A stretch of DNA of 18,471 bases from UBA12078 sp964573565 (GTDB lineage: Bacteria > Patescibacteriota > Dojkabacteria > SC72): assembly GCA_964573565.1 (NCBI GenBank), contig CAZNJV010000010.1, forward strand, positions 1-18,471, in the 5' to 3' direction. How positions within the stretch are numbered: position 1 is the first letter of the stretch; every line of letters starts with the position of its first letter. The notes under the pieces are model-generated. The model saw only the letters and a program-made list of their open reading frames with translations. It did no database searches and was not told the origin of the DNA. Position numbers and translations under genes: made by a program. Positions 7,459 to 15,952 of the stretch are shown one piece after another.

Positions 7459-8469
7459 ATGGAAGACAGAAAAAGAATTCTAACGGGGGACAGACCTACA
7501 GGCAAATTACACATCGGCCACTACATGGGGTCTCTATTAAATCGTTCCAAACTACAGGATGAGTGTGATGAATATATTATTATTGCCAATATTCAAGCTT
7601 TAACAGACAATTTCGATAATCCGGGGAAGGTTAGAGAGAATATTGAAGAGTTACTGTGTGATTACTACGCAGCTGGCATAGATTTTGATAAAGCAACTGT
7701 ATTTATACAGAGTGAAGTTCCTCAGATACATGAGATATTCATATATCTTTCCAATTTTGCTACTGTTCAACAGATTCAGCATAATCCAACTATAAAGACA
7801 GAGTTGGCACAGAAGGGGATGGAGACATCGACTCCTTTGGGTTTCTTCATGTATCCAATTCACCAGGCTGCAGATATATTGTGTGTTAATGCAGATTTGG
7901 TTCCTGTAGGCAAAGACCAGGCTCCGATGGTAGAGGATACAAGAATACTAGCTCGAAAGTTTAATAATACGTACAAAACGAATATATTACATGAACCTCA
8001 AGCTTTGTTTGGTGTCCCTATAAACGTACCGGGCATAGATGGCGCAGAGAAGATGGGAAAGAGTCTTAACAATTGTATCTATCTTTCTGATGGTGAAGAA
8101 GAGTTAAGAAAGAAAGTGTTTAAGGTGTATACAGATCCTTCAAGGGTACATGCTACAGATCCTGGTAAGATAGAGGGGAATGTAGCCTTTATGTATATGG
8201 ACCTATTTAATGATGATATTAAAGAGGTGGAAGCAATGAAAGAGCGATACAAAGCAGGTACCATAAAAGATGTGGAGGTGAAGGAGAGACTGTTTGAGGT
8301 GATGAATGAAAAATTGACACCTATTAGAGAGAAACGTAAAGAAGCAGAACAGATGAAAGAAAAATTGATGGAGAATGCTATGGAGGGAAGTGCAAAAGTA
8401 TCTGGTATTGCAAGGAATGTTGCAGATCAGATGAAAGAGGCAATGAAGTTGGATTTTAATAATAGATAA
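7459..8469 (+). CDS. trpS: Tryptophanyl-tRNA synthetase
   Basis: Class I synthetase charging tRNA-Trp; 336 aa, normal for bacteria. The signature GDRPTGKLHIGHYMGSL contains HIGH, and the KMSKS loop is present as AEKMGKS, a known variant. The QIQHNPTIK segment and VGKDQAPMVEDTR (equivalent to the GEDQ region) are in the expected order, followed by an alpha-helical C-terminal domain ending in charged helices. I chose ATG 7459 (MEDRKRILTGDRP) over ATG 7450 because the -10 box abuts 7450; the difference is only three residues. The mreB start follows the stop by 22 nt with no convincing promoter between, so the two are likely cotranscribed. Confidence 0.96.
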   Translation: MEDRKRILTGDRPTGKLHIGHYMGSLLNRSKLQDECDEYIIIANIQALTDNFDNPGKVRENIEELLCDYYAAGIDFDKATVFIQSEVPQIHEIFIYLSNFATVQQIQHNPTIKTELAQKGMETSTPLGFFMYPIHQAADILCVNADLVPVGKDQAPMVEDTRILARKFNNTYKTNILHEPQALFGVPINVPGIDGAEKMGKSLNNCIYLSDGEEELRKKVFKVYTDPSRVHATDPGKIEGNVAFMYMDLFNDDIKEVEAMKERYKAGTIKDVEVKERLFEVMNEKLTPIREKRKEAEQMKEKLMENAMEGSAKVSGIARNVADQMKEAMKLDFNNR

Positions 8470-8491
8470 CTTGTAGTTTTGGGATTTTGAT

Positions 8492-9511
8492 ATGTTCGTA
8501 AAGAAATTAGGTATTGACCTAGGTACTGCAAATTCCGTTGTGTTTGTTCAAGGCGAAGGTATTGTCTTTGTTGAGCCTACTGTTGTCGCAATAGACGTTA
8601 ATAATTTCACTGTAATAGCCGTTGGTACTGAAGCAAAGGAGATGATAGGAAAGACCCCAGAGAATATTGTTGCTAAAAGGCCTCTTCGAAATGGCGTCAT
8701 AGCGGACTCTCGTGTTACAGAAGCGCTTTTAAGATATTTCTTTGATAAAGCCCTTGGTAAAGCAAGGTTTTTTAAACCTGATGTGGTAATAAGTGTACCT
8801 GCAGGAATTACCTCCGTAGAGGAAAGAGCTGTACTTAAGGCTGCCAATGCTGTTGGAGCCAGGAATGTAACACTACTTCCTGAACCATTGCTTGCAGCAT
8901 TAGGTGCTGAGATGCCAATACACACATCTTCTGGAAATATGATTATAAACATGGGTGGAGGAACTACCGAAGTTGCAGTTATCTCTCTAGATGGAGTGGT
9001 GGAGTATGAGTCCTTGAGGGTGGCGGGTGACGCTATAAATGAAGCGATTATTTCATACATGCGTAAGAAGAAAGGTATCTTGATAGGTGAACAGACTGCA
9101 GAAAAGATCAAGATAAAGATAGGGAGCGCAATGGAGGTTAAAGATCCTCGACAGATGGAAGTAAGGGGTAGGGATGTAGGTGCAGGCATGCCTAAATCAA
9201 TTATGGTGGATTCTAATGATATTGCAAAGGCAGTGGAGTGGCCTTTGAGAAATATCATTAAGAGTATACAAGCTGTTTTGGAGAAGACACCTCCTGAGCT
9301 ATCTGCTGACATTATTGATCGTGGTATGGTTATGAGTGGTGGTACAGCATTACTTAGAAACCTGGACAAACTGTTCTCAAGAGCCACGGGAGTTCCATCT
9401 CATGTTGCGGATGATCCTCTTTTTTGTGTAGTAAAAGGCACTGGTATAGCTTTGGATCTCATAGAATCAGGTGAACGAAAATTCTCTTTTAACAGGGATT
9501 TTAGACGATAG
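8492..9511 (+). CDS. mreB: Rod-shape determining protein MreB/Mbl, actin homologue
   Basis: Bacterial actin that polymerises under the membrane and directs wall synthesis; 339 aa, full length. The phosphate-1 loop is GIDLGTANS, with EPTVVAI soon after. VISVPAGITSVEERAV and the EPLLAALGAEMPI helix, containing the usual catalytic Glu, are present. The adenosine region is VMSGGTALLRNLD and the C-terminal helix region DPLFCVVKGTGIAL. The phosphate-2 loop reads NMGGGTTEVAVIS: residue 153 is Asn where MreB, Hsp70 and actin relatives have the Asp that helps position Mg-ATP for hydrolysis (the codon is AAC). The start has a weak GGGA about 7 nt upstream, as expected for the second gene of a trpS-mreB transcript. 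mreC, mreD and rodA are not adjacent; a metallocarboxypeptidase gene follows instead. The stop is TAG. Confidence 0.95.
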   Translation: MFVKKLGIDLGTANSVVFVQGEGIVFVEPTVVAIDVNNFTVIAVGTEAKEMIGKTPENIVAKRPLRNGVIADSRVTEALLRYFFDKALGKARFFKPDVVISVPAGITSVEERAVLKAANAVGARNVTLLPEPLLAALGAEMPIHTSSGNMIINMGGGTTEVAVISLDGVVEYESLRVAGDAINEAIISYMRKKKGILIGEQTAEKIKIKIGSAMEVKDPRQMEVRGRDVGAGMPKSIMVDSNDIAKAVEWPLRNIIKSIQAVLEKTPPELSADIIDRGMVMSGGTALLRNLDKLFSRATGVPSHVADDPLFCVVKGTGIALDLIESGERKFSFNRDFRR

Positions 9512-9531
9512 TTTTTATTTCTCTCAACATA

Positions 9532-9537
9532 TATAAT
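9532..9537 (+). promoter_or_regulatory. -10 box of the DUF1704 peptidase gene
   Basis: A perfect TATAAT ends 7 nt before the ATG at 9544, which predicts a leaderless transcript. No clear -35 and no TGn extension are seen. It lies in the 32-nt gap after mreB, so the gene may have its own promoter even if some transcripts read through from mreB. Confidence 0.5.
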
Positions 9538-9543
9538 ATTTCC

Positions 9544-10704
9544 ATGGATTTCCTATTTGGTAAAAAGAAGGTGATGAGTCTTGCAGAGGTGACAAGCCTT
9601 TTAGGTAGTTTAAGAATTCCTACAGCTCTTGTATTTACCCCTACAAATTTAGAATCAGAAAAAAAGAAATTCTTTAGCAGTGATACATATAATCCGGTAT
9701 TTGAATATAGGATTGTTAAGAACAATAACGCTGAGATATTAAAAAAGCTTTCCAAGGTGAAGGAGATAGGGGATATTGATCCTCGTATCTCTGATTTTTA
9801 CATTCAATTGATTGATTCTAAACGAGAGGCCAATGACCTTATGTATGCTGTGGGTGATAACGAGAGTATCACTGATATTTCTGTAAATAGGTATGGTAAG
9901 CCAGGTGATCAGTTGTTTAGAAATGCGGCTAGAGTGTTGAGAGGCAAGATGGACAGCTACAACGTGGTTAAAAGTGATAGCGTCAGAAAGAATGACATAC
10001 TTAATCATGATGAGATCGTAAGAATATTTAACACTACTTTTGAGGAATTGGGACTAGAAGGCTGGTCTGTTAATGATTCTATCAATATCGCTAAGAATGG
10101 TGTTAAGGTGGGTGTTAAGAAGAAAGAGATTCTTGTTGACCCAAATATTGAGAGAACAAGATTTAAGCTTAGGAAAACTCTTGTCCATGAGGTCGGTACT
10201 CATGCTTTAAGAGCCTACAATGGTTTGAGATGTGGTATTGATGCACTTAGTAACGCGAATCTTCCAGAGTATCTGGATATAGAGGAAGGTTTGGCAACTT
10301 GGAATGAAAGTAATATGGGGCTTCTGACAGACAAATGGCTTAAGAAGAAAGCAGCTTTGACATGGGCGATATATTTGGGTGAAGATTTGAGCTTTAGAGA
10401 GCTTTACAATGTATTACTTGCTGTTTTGCCTAAGTATTCTGCTTTTGATATTACATATCGTGTAAAAAGAGGGTTGGGTGATACACATGATAGGGGGATA
10501 TATTCTAAAGATATTGCTTACTTTAGGGGTTTTAGAAAGGTAAAAAAGAAATTGGAAGAGAATCCAAGACTATATAATCAGCTCTACGCAGGTAAGATTA
10601 CATTCAAACAGTGTGAATGGGTAGAGGATGGGTTACTACCAGCTCCAACAAATGTTCCTACCAAGGAAAAATGGTTAGATATATTTAAGAAGACGGGGAT
10701 CTAA
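9544..10704 (+). CDS. DUF1704 / QEGLA-motif metallocarboxypeptidase-like protein (MATCAP family)
   Basis: 386 aa. The core is KTLVHEVGTHALRAYNG, with H215, E216 and H220 forming an HExxxH zinc motif. About 28 residues later comes EEGLATWNE (E248), matching the 'QEGLA' glutamate that completes the site. This is the signature of Pfam DUF1704, whose animal members (MATCAP) remove the C-terminal tyrosine from tubulin. Bacterial members are uncharacterised or named after an effect on flavohemoglobin expression. Residues 80-200 are the usual family lead-in. There is no signal peptide or membrane helix, so it is probably cytoplasmic. Its 3' end overlaps the convergent ATP-grasp operon by 4 nt. Ligase and DUF1704 genes being close fits a conjugation/removal pair; that is inference. 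The substrate is unknown. Confidence 0.88.
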   Translation: MDFLFGKKKVMSLAEVTSLLGSLRIPTALVFTPTNLESEKKKFFSSDTYNPVFEYRIVKNNNAEILKKLSKVKEIGDIDPRISDFYIQLIDSKREANDLMYAVGDNESITDISVNRYGKPGDQLFRNAARVLRGKMDSYNVVKSDSVRKNDILNHDEIVRIFNTTFEELGLEGWSVNDSINIAKNGVKVGVKKKEILVDPNIERTRFKLRKTLVHEVGTHALRAYNGLRCGIDALSNANLPEYLDIEEGLATWNESNMGLLTDKWLKKKAALTWAIYLGEDLSFRELYNVLLAVLPKYSAFDITYRVKRGLGDTHDRGIYSKDIAYFRGFRKVKKKLEENPRLYNQLYAGKITFKQCEWVEDGLLPAPTNVPTKEKWLDIFKKTGI

Positions 10705-11654
10705 TCCCTAAATGCAGTTATTATAGCTTCTGCAATATTTACAGGTTCTCCTTCAATCTTGGTTTCGTATGCTTTGTATCCTGGGTGGAAGCTAATCTCT
10801 TGAATATGTGGTTTGCCATGGATATACATGAAGTCTACAGCCATGAAATCCGCTTCTAATACGGATGCCATTTTCTCGGCAATAGCTGTAATCTCTTCGT
10901 TGGGTTGGTTGTACATCTCATACTCGCCTTTGCTGACCGTCATAAACCCATTCACAGCCTTCCTTTTCCATCCAGCTATGACTTTGCCTAGTTTTACAAA
11001 GATTCTGTAATCTTCTCCTGCATCAGAAAATTCTTGAATAAAGAAGCGGGAGAGATCTTGCCCATCAAGATTCTCTTGTTTGTAATCATCATCTTTGTCT
11101 AGCTTGAATACATTCTTTTTGATCTTTTCTTTCCCATCAATTAATTCGACTCTATTTGCACCAGAGTATTCTTTGATTATCAATGGGTACTCTTTCAACA
11201 TTTCTCTCTCTTTTAGATATTCACCATTTGTATGGAAATATGTCTCAAAGTAGGGGAGGTTATTCTTTGAACATAGCATTGCAAAGGCTATTTTGTTGTA
11301 ATATGGAAGATTTTTGATAGCCTTCGAATTTTGTATGTTCACTTTTTTTTCTGGGTTGTCTTGGTTATATTGTTCAACGTAGTCTATGATGAATCGCTTG
11401 TATTGATACTCACGCTCGTCATCTAATGAGTGACCTCTGAGAATAACGTTACTGTACTCTGTTATGTCATGTCCTTTGGCTTTGATTTGTGTGGAACCAT
11501 TATGAAACAAGAGCTCTATTTCATCATTGTATGCAAAATCATAAGGTATGTTCTTCTTTTCTAATTCTTCTACCAATCTGGCTGATCCTGTAGGGATTTC
11601 ACCCATTGTAGCTACTTCTACACGCTGTCTTTTATCTATAATGAGGTATTTCAT
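10701..11654 (-). CDS. Divergent RimK/glutathione-synthetase-like ATP-grasp ligase
   Basis: 317 aa, last gene of the ATP-grasp operon, 1 nt after the stop of its upstream neighbour. Residues 1-115 form the N-terminal domain. The ATP-grasp follows, with LIIKEYSGANRVELI (ATP-binding lysine strand), FFIQEFSDAGEDYRIFVKLGKVIAGWKRKA (typical RimK-like strand pair) and a metal site VDF / IQEISFHPG (D274, E286). Two departures from the family: the glycine-rich loop after the lysine is poor in glycine, and the metal-binding E-x-N motif reads E-x-S (S288). It may still be active or may be a partner subunit. Role inferred: ATP-dependent amide bond formation on an unknown acceptor. No Shine-Dalgarno sequence is visible, so translational coupling is likely. 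The stop is TAG. Confidence 0.85.
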   Translation of the reverse strand: MKYLIIDKRQRVEVATMGEIPTGSARLVEELEKKNIPYDFAYNDEIELLFHNGSTQIKAKGHDITEYSNVILRGHSLDDEREYQYKRFIIDYVEQYNQDNPEKKVNIQNSKAIKNLPYYNKIAFAMLCSKNNLPYFETYFHTNGEYLKEREMLKEYPLIIKEYSGANRVELIDGKEKIKKNVFKLDKDDDYKQENLDGQDLSRFFIQEFSDAGEDYRIFVKLGKVIAGWKRKAVNGFMTVSKGEYEMYNQPNEEITAIAEKMASVLEADFMAVDFMYIHGKPHIQEISFHPGYKAYETKIEGEPVNIAEAIITAFRD

Positions 11655-11655
11655 C

Positions 11656-13502
11656 TTAGAATTTTTTGATTTTAGATATTAAACCTTTAAATTTGTATCT
11701 ACGGATCGTTTTTCTGAATTCACGGTCTTCAAGATATTTAGACTCTACCATCAAAAGATCAATTCTATTAAATCCCAGGCCTGTTTCCTTAATTTCTTCT
11801 ATGTTTCTATGATGGATAATCATGGCATCTAAGGAGGCATTGACCTTCAGGCCTTCGATCGCCTTCCATTTCTCTAGGCCTTTATTTATTTCTAAACCAT
11901 TTATTATGATCTCTCCATCTTTGTATTCTCCCACAACATCTTTTTCGTTTATGTAAGAGCCAAAGATAGCTCTCTTACGTAAGAGAGTAGGGATATCTTC
12001 ATCGCTATGACCAATAACTACTATTTGTTTAGTGTTATTTCCTGCGATTAATGATTTGAGATATCTTTCCAATACATATTCTTTTGATTCTCCTATAACT
12101 GGGTAGATGTTAAGGTATGCCTCTGGCATTGTGTTGACCTCTAGGATTGCTCCATTGTCTTTGGTGAGAGGTCTGGAAATATCTTTGCACATGACATCTA
12201 CGCCTAGGGTAAAGGCATGAATAGAGGATGCAATGCTTTCAACGATTGCTTTAATCTCTGGGCCAACTTTCTCTGTAAAATCTTCTGTAATTCCACCTTG
12301 ACTCATACTTGCGACTTTCCTGACAAAGATTTTTTTGTTTGTGGCGATTACAGTGTCCAAAGTTAAACCTTGCTNNNNNNNNNNNNNNNNNNNNNNNNNN
12401 NNNNNNNNNNNNNNNNNNNNNNNNNNNNNNNNNNNNNNNNNNNNNNNNNNNNNNNNNNNNNNNNNNNNNNNNNNCTGACAAAGATTTTTTTGTTTGTGGC
12501 GATTACAGTGTCCAAAGTTAAACCTTGCTCCTTAACAAATTTCCTTAGTGACTCGTCTATGGCGATCGGTTTTAGTGTATGTGCTGGACTTGAGGTGTCT
12601 CTTCGTGGATCTGTGTTGGTTATTTCGATCAATTCTTTTAAGGTATGTTTGCCATCTCCAATGACAAAAGCAGGGATACGTTTGGTCGCAACTTCTAATT
12701 TGCCGTTTATAACCAAGAGCCTGTAATCCTCCCCTGAAACTTGTTCTTGTATCATTATCTTGGTCTGCCAATCTTCTCTTTGTCTGTCTTCGGTTGCTTT
12801 TTTAGCAAATTTGAATGCATCTTTTGCTTCTTCGACTGTCTTGATGCCTACTACAACCCCATGTCCACCAATTAGGCCGGTTGGTTTGATTACAACTGGT
12901 TTTTGATACTTTGCCCATACTTCTTCTATCTCTGATACAGATTTGATGAGCTGCCATTTTGGTATGGGGAGGCCCATTCTCTGTATCATGAGATTGGTCT
13001 GCCATTTATCTCTTTGGATGTCTTTGGCAATTTTGGAATCTTTACTTGAGGAGATGGAATAGATCAACTCAGAATGTTTTCCTATTCCTATGGTATATAC
13101 ACGGTTATGTCCTTTTGAATCATCAAGTCTTTTTTCTTCGACAATTGTAGGTGTAGTTTCTAATCCCATCTTGTATGCGGTATAGAGTAGGGGAATTGTA
13201 GACATGGAGGCTACTCTTTCTTTTATAACTTCTTCGACAATATATTCTCTGGCTTTTTCGTATGTAATTTCTCCTTTTGAAAGTGATATTAAGACTGGTG
13301 CTATCTCTCTCCACAGTGGTGTTAGGTTGGATTCGATACATAGAGTGTCTTCGTTAAATGTATATTTCTCTATGAATATTGGATGGAACGATTTAATTAA
13401 ATCCAAAATCTTAGTAACGGAGTCTGTCTTGGAGAGCTTAATTTTGATAACTGAGGTTTTTGATTCTAGATTTAACCCCTGTAGCACCTGTATATTATCC
13501 AT
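11656..13502 (-). CDS. Cyanophycin-synthetase-like ATP-grasp ligase with degenerate Mur-like tail (interrupted by assembly gap)
   Basis: In the given sequence this gene is split by 100 Ns flanked by a 55-bp identical duplication. Removing one copy and the Ns (155 bp) joins both parts in frame into 563 aa, with no loss of the family pattern. Residues about 1-155 resemble the CphA N-domain. The ATP-grasp is about 160-430: VVIKPTGLIGGHGVVV, VSGEDYRLLVINGKL, AFVIGDGKHTLKELIEITN, a DPRR motif, LTLDTV, and metal ligands D384 (GVDVM), E403 and N405 (ILEVN). Residues about 439-540 follow the order of the CphA Mur-ligase module (IVVIG, INGLEI, GLGFNRIDLLMVE), but the P-loop GTNGKTTT is replaced by GHSDEDIPT and the module stops early. 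It should therefore add only the first (acidic) type of residue and cannot make cyanophycin alone. The gene sits 6 nt after its upstream neighbour. Confidence 0.85.
12320..12529. repeat. Identical 55-bp flanks around a scaffold gap (assembly artefact)
   Basis: Bases 12320-12374 and 12475-12529 are identical over 55 bp (CTGACAAAG to AACCTTGCT) and directly flank the N run. This is what results when two contigs that really overlap are scaffolded with a default-size gap. The reading frame agrees: collapsing the copies gives one intact protein. It is not a biological repeat. Confidence 0.93.
12375..12474. other. Assembly gap, 100 N
   Basis: Exactly 100 undetermined bases, a typical scaffolder default. 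Given the duplicated flanks, the true gap length is probably zero with a 55-bp contig overlap. Confidence 0.97.
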
Positions 13503-13508
13503 CCTATA

Positions 13509-14495
13509 TTATTTTGAACTTAAATATTTATCTCTAATGTACTCGAGAACTGGAACGGCTACTTTAACTTTCTCTCCTTTCTCTGCTTTGTAATGTAATC
13601 TTAACCCTGGATTGTAGTTAATTTCATTAATCCCACATTTACCCTTCTTCGTAATATCTTCTGCGATGATATCTACACCCCCAAACTCTAAATCAAGTGC
13701 CTTAATGGCTCTCACAGCAAGCTCTTTGTAATATGGATCTACAATAGAGGCACATTCTTCTGTTGTGCCACCTGTGGTTAGGTTGCAGTTGTATCTTAGG
13801 GTTACAGTTTGACCATCTTCGGGTACTGTATCTAAGGTCAAGTTTGCGTTTTTTAGTCTAATTTCAACCTCTGAATCTATTGGAATTGGCTTTAATACAA
13901 GAAGTTTACGCTCTTTGTTTGATGCTTCGACTAGTTCTCTTATAGTGTTCTTGCTATTGCCAATAACTACTGGCGCCTTCCTCCAGACTATTCCTGCGAC
14001 CTTATCTCCAACAACTAGGAATCTGTAGTTCTCACCTTTGATGAATTCTTCGCCCAATACTTTTGCATCATCTCCTGATTTATCTACCTCATATGCAGCA
14101 TTAAAAGCTTGGATGACCTGTTCTTCTGTCTCCGGAAGTAGGGTAACACCTTTCCCACCTAACTGTTGCTTCGGTTTTAATACAATATTTTTGTATTTAT
14201 GAAAGAATTTTATGGCATCTACAGAGCTTGAGAGGACTTCTTGCTTGGGAACATCTATCCCGTAGGAGTCCAAGATATTGTTTGTAAGATTTTTTCTCTT
14301 AGAGATGGTTGTACTTGGGGAGCAGGTTAGTGGGGTGACCGTATTTATGATGAACCAATGCCTGTCTCCTGCTTCGAATTTGGCGATACAATTCTTGACC
14401 ATGGAATACTTGATACCAAGAATATCTGCAGCTTCTACATAGTAGGCTAAGTGCACATTCCCGGATTCTTTTAGATATTCTTCGTATGTTTTCAT
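13509..14495 (-). CDS. Cyanophycin-synthetase-type ATP-grasp ligase (stand-alone)
   Basis: 328 aa. Residues about 65-325 match the ATP-grasp module of cyanophycin synthetase and bifunctional glutathione synthetase. Seen: a lid helix (RKNLTNNILDSYGIDVPKQ), IVLKPKQQLGGKGVTLLP, EEFIKGENYRFLVVGDKVAG, PVVIGNSKNTIRELVEASN, NANLTLDTVPEDGQTVTLR, NLTTGGTTEE, then the metal site GVDII (D275) and INEINYNPG (E291, N293). Residues 1-60 are a short N-domain unlike that of full CphA. There is no Mur-ligase module. The catalytic metal and lysine residues look intact, so it is probably an active amino-acid or peptide ligase using ATP, with acyl-phosphate chemistry known for the family; its substrates are unknown. 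The start codon overlaps the upstream stop (TAATG), which indicates translational coupling. It is a distant paralogue of the next gene in the operon. Confidence 0.9.
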   Translation of the reverse strand: MKTYEEYLKESGNVHLAYYVEAADILGIKYSMVKNCIAKFEAGDRHWFIINTVTPLTCSPSTTISKRKNLTNNILDSYGIDVPKQEVLSSSVDAIKFFHKYKNIVLKPKQQLGGKGVTLLPETEEQVIQAFNAAYEVDKSGDDAKVLGEEFIKGENYRFLVVGDKVAGIVWRKAPVVIGNSKNTIRELVEASNKERKLLVLKPIPIDSEVEIRLKNANLTLDTVPEDGQTVTLRYNCNLTTGGTTEECASIVDPYYKELAVRAIKALDLEFGGVDIIAEDITKKGKCGINEINYNPGLRLHYKAEKGEKVKVAVPVLEYIRDKYLSSK

Positions 14496-15952
14496 TATTT
14501 AAATGTCTTACTTGTATCAATTAAATAGTCTTTAAGATCAGATCTCCCAAGCACGATAGAGTGGGTAGTGTCATCAGTGATGATCATTTCAACATCCTTT
14601 ATCTCTCCAGATATCTTTATCTTAACAATGATAACAGGTCTTACGACTATTTTCCCGTCCTCTATGATCTTAGCCAAACGGATTATACCTATTTCATTGG
14701 AGTTCTTACTGTACTCGTCTATATATTCCTGAGCATCTTTGAATGTATCAAACTTCTTAGGGCATTTGATATATTCAAAACGCTTAAGTGTTTCAAAATA
14801 CCCAATTCGGGATGCATAGCTTCTAGAGATACGTGATGTTAAATTCCCTGTATCTACAAAAGCCCTTGTTGTCTCTCTGTCTTTGTTCTCATCTTTGGAA
14901 TTAGGTTTGTATGATTTGTAAAAAAGGGTGACCTTCTCATTAATATTCACAACCTTCCTTCCACTAATTGCCTCTATACTGCCTTCGATTTCTCCACCAA
15001 AGAGGTTTTTTGCAACCCTTATACCGTGCTTAATACTCTTAACCTGCACACCTCTTACTTTCTCAAGCCTCCATCTTAACCCTGCTTGATTTGCAACTTG
15101 TATTCCTAAACCGGGTCGAGCATTTAGTTCAAACACAACAGGGCCTTTCTCTGCATCTAGTGCGATATCTACACCTACATAGCCTAGTTTACTTGCTTTC
15201 TGGCATCTGACAGCTATCTCCAAAATATTGTCCCAATTGGGTATCTGTATTCCTGAAAGTTTTTTGTTAATCTTCAAATCCTGTGTAGAATCAATCATCT
15301 CGTATGTATCACTGAACAGGGACTTGTTATTCATCTGCATAGAGTAGGTGGTTATACCTGTTCCAATATCTATACCGGTACATATGGCTCCAGAATGGAG
15401 ATTCGCAGTACCATTGGATCTCTTCGTTGGTATACGCATCATCGCCATGATGGGTACTTGGTTGAAGCAGATAATTCTTAGATCAGGAACGCCTTTGTAT
15501 GAATATTGCTTGAGGAATGGATCATTCTTAACTCTTTCCTCAATGATTGCAATATCACTTCGCTCACCCATGGAGAACTGTCCCTCGAGAATATTTTCAA
15601 TATGGAGAATGAGATCTTTTTTGGTAATGTATCCTCCACCTGGTCTAATCCATGCTAATTCCCCTTTCTTTTTACCATACAAAACAACAATACCATTCCC
15701 TCCTGTACCTTGGTTGGGTTTTACCACGAAACTTTTTGGTAATGATTCCCAATCTAGGAAGGCTAACTGTTTACGATTTTTGATAATTTTGTAGACTTGA
15801 GGGGCATTGATACCTTCTCTTGCCAGCATCTTCTTGGTAGAAATTTTGTTGTCTGCTAGTCTTTTGGCAGAAGGTGGGTTAAAGGGACGTACATATTCCT
15901 GGTTTCGTCTATTTAGCCCTAATATTTCTGAAAATCTACTATTTCCCCACAT
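14495..15952 (-). CDS. ATP-grasp (alpha-L-glutamate ligase-like) fused to retropepsin-like RimB-type domain
   Basis: 485 aa. Residues about 8-320 match the 'alpha-L-glutamate ligase-like' RimK-related family: LGLNRRNQEYVRPFNPPSAKRLADNK, FVVKPNQGTGGNGIVVL, IIEERVKNDPFL, YKGVPDLRIICFNQVPIMAMMR, and metal residues in GYVGVDIALD and VVFELNARPGLGIQ (D262, E275, N277). Residues about 330-485 resemble the retropepsin-like 'putative ATP-dependent zinc protease' family (PF05618, RimB-like): the DTG motif in AFVDTGNLTSRIS (D367) and the C-terminal HSIVLGRSDLKDYLID. In proteobacteria these are usually two neighbouring genes accompanied by a 7TM protein. Here the first two are one polypeptide and the 7TM gene overlaps its start by 14 nt. 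Likely role: form and process a glutamate-type linkage near the membrane; this is inference. The stop TAA overlaps the next ATG. Confidence 0.9.
   Translation of the reverse strand: MWGNSRFSEILGLNRRNQEYVRPFNPPSAKRLADNKISTKKMLAREGINAPQVYKIIKNRKQLAFLDWESLPKSFVVKPNQGTGGNGIVVLYGKKKGELAWIRPGGGYITKKDLILHIENILEGQFSMGERSDIAIIEERVKNDPFLKQYSYKGVPDLRIICFNQVPIMAMMRIPTKRSNGTANLHSGAICTGIDIGTGITTYSMQMNNKSLFSDTYEMIDSTQDLKINKKLSGIQIPNWDNILEIAVRCQKASKLGYVGVDIALDAEKGPVVFELNARPGLGIQVANQAGLRWRLEKVRGVQVKSIKHGIRVAKNLFGGEIEGSIEAISGRKVVNINEKVTLFYKSYKPNSKDENKDRETTRAFVDTGNLTSRISRSYASRIGYFETLKRFEYIKCPKKFDTFKDAQEYIDEYSKNSNEIGIIRLAKIIEDGKIVVRPVIIVKIKISGEIKDVEMIITDDTTHSIVLGRSDLKDYLIDTSKTFK

Noticed and set aside
8548..9387. 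279-aa antisense ORF inside mreB
   Set aside because: A shadow of the mreB reading frame; low-complexity Ser/Ile/Leu-rich translation with no domain.
10696..10708. Bidirectional terminator at the convergent junction
   Set aside because: GGGAT-CTA-ATCCC can pair, but the stem is 5 bp, the loop is minimal and there is no T-run on either side.
11656..12360. Separate 234-aa gene, or a frameshifted pseudogene
   Set aside because: It is the 3' part of the CphA-like gene. The apparent start is a TTG in the duplicated flank, and the break is an assembly artefact.
11656..13502. Functional cyanophycin synthetase
   Set aside because: The Mur-ligase P-loop and most of that domain are missing, so the arginine-adding step cannot be assigned.
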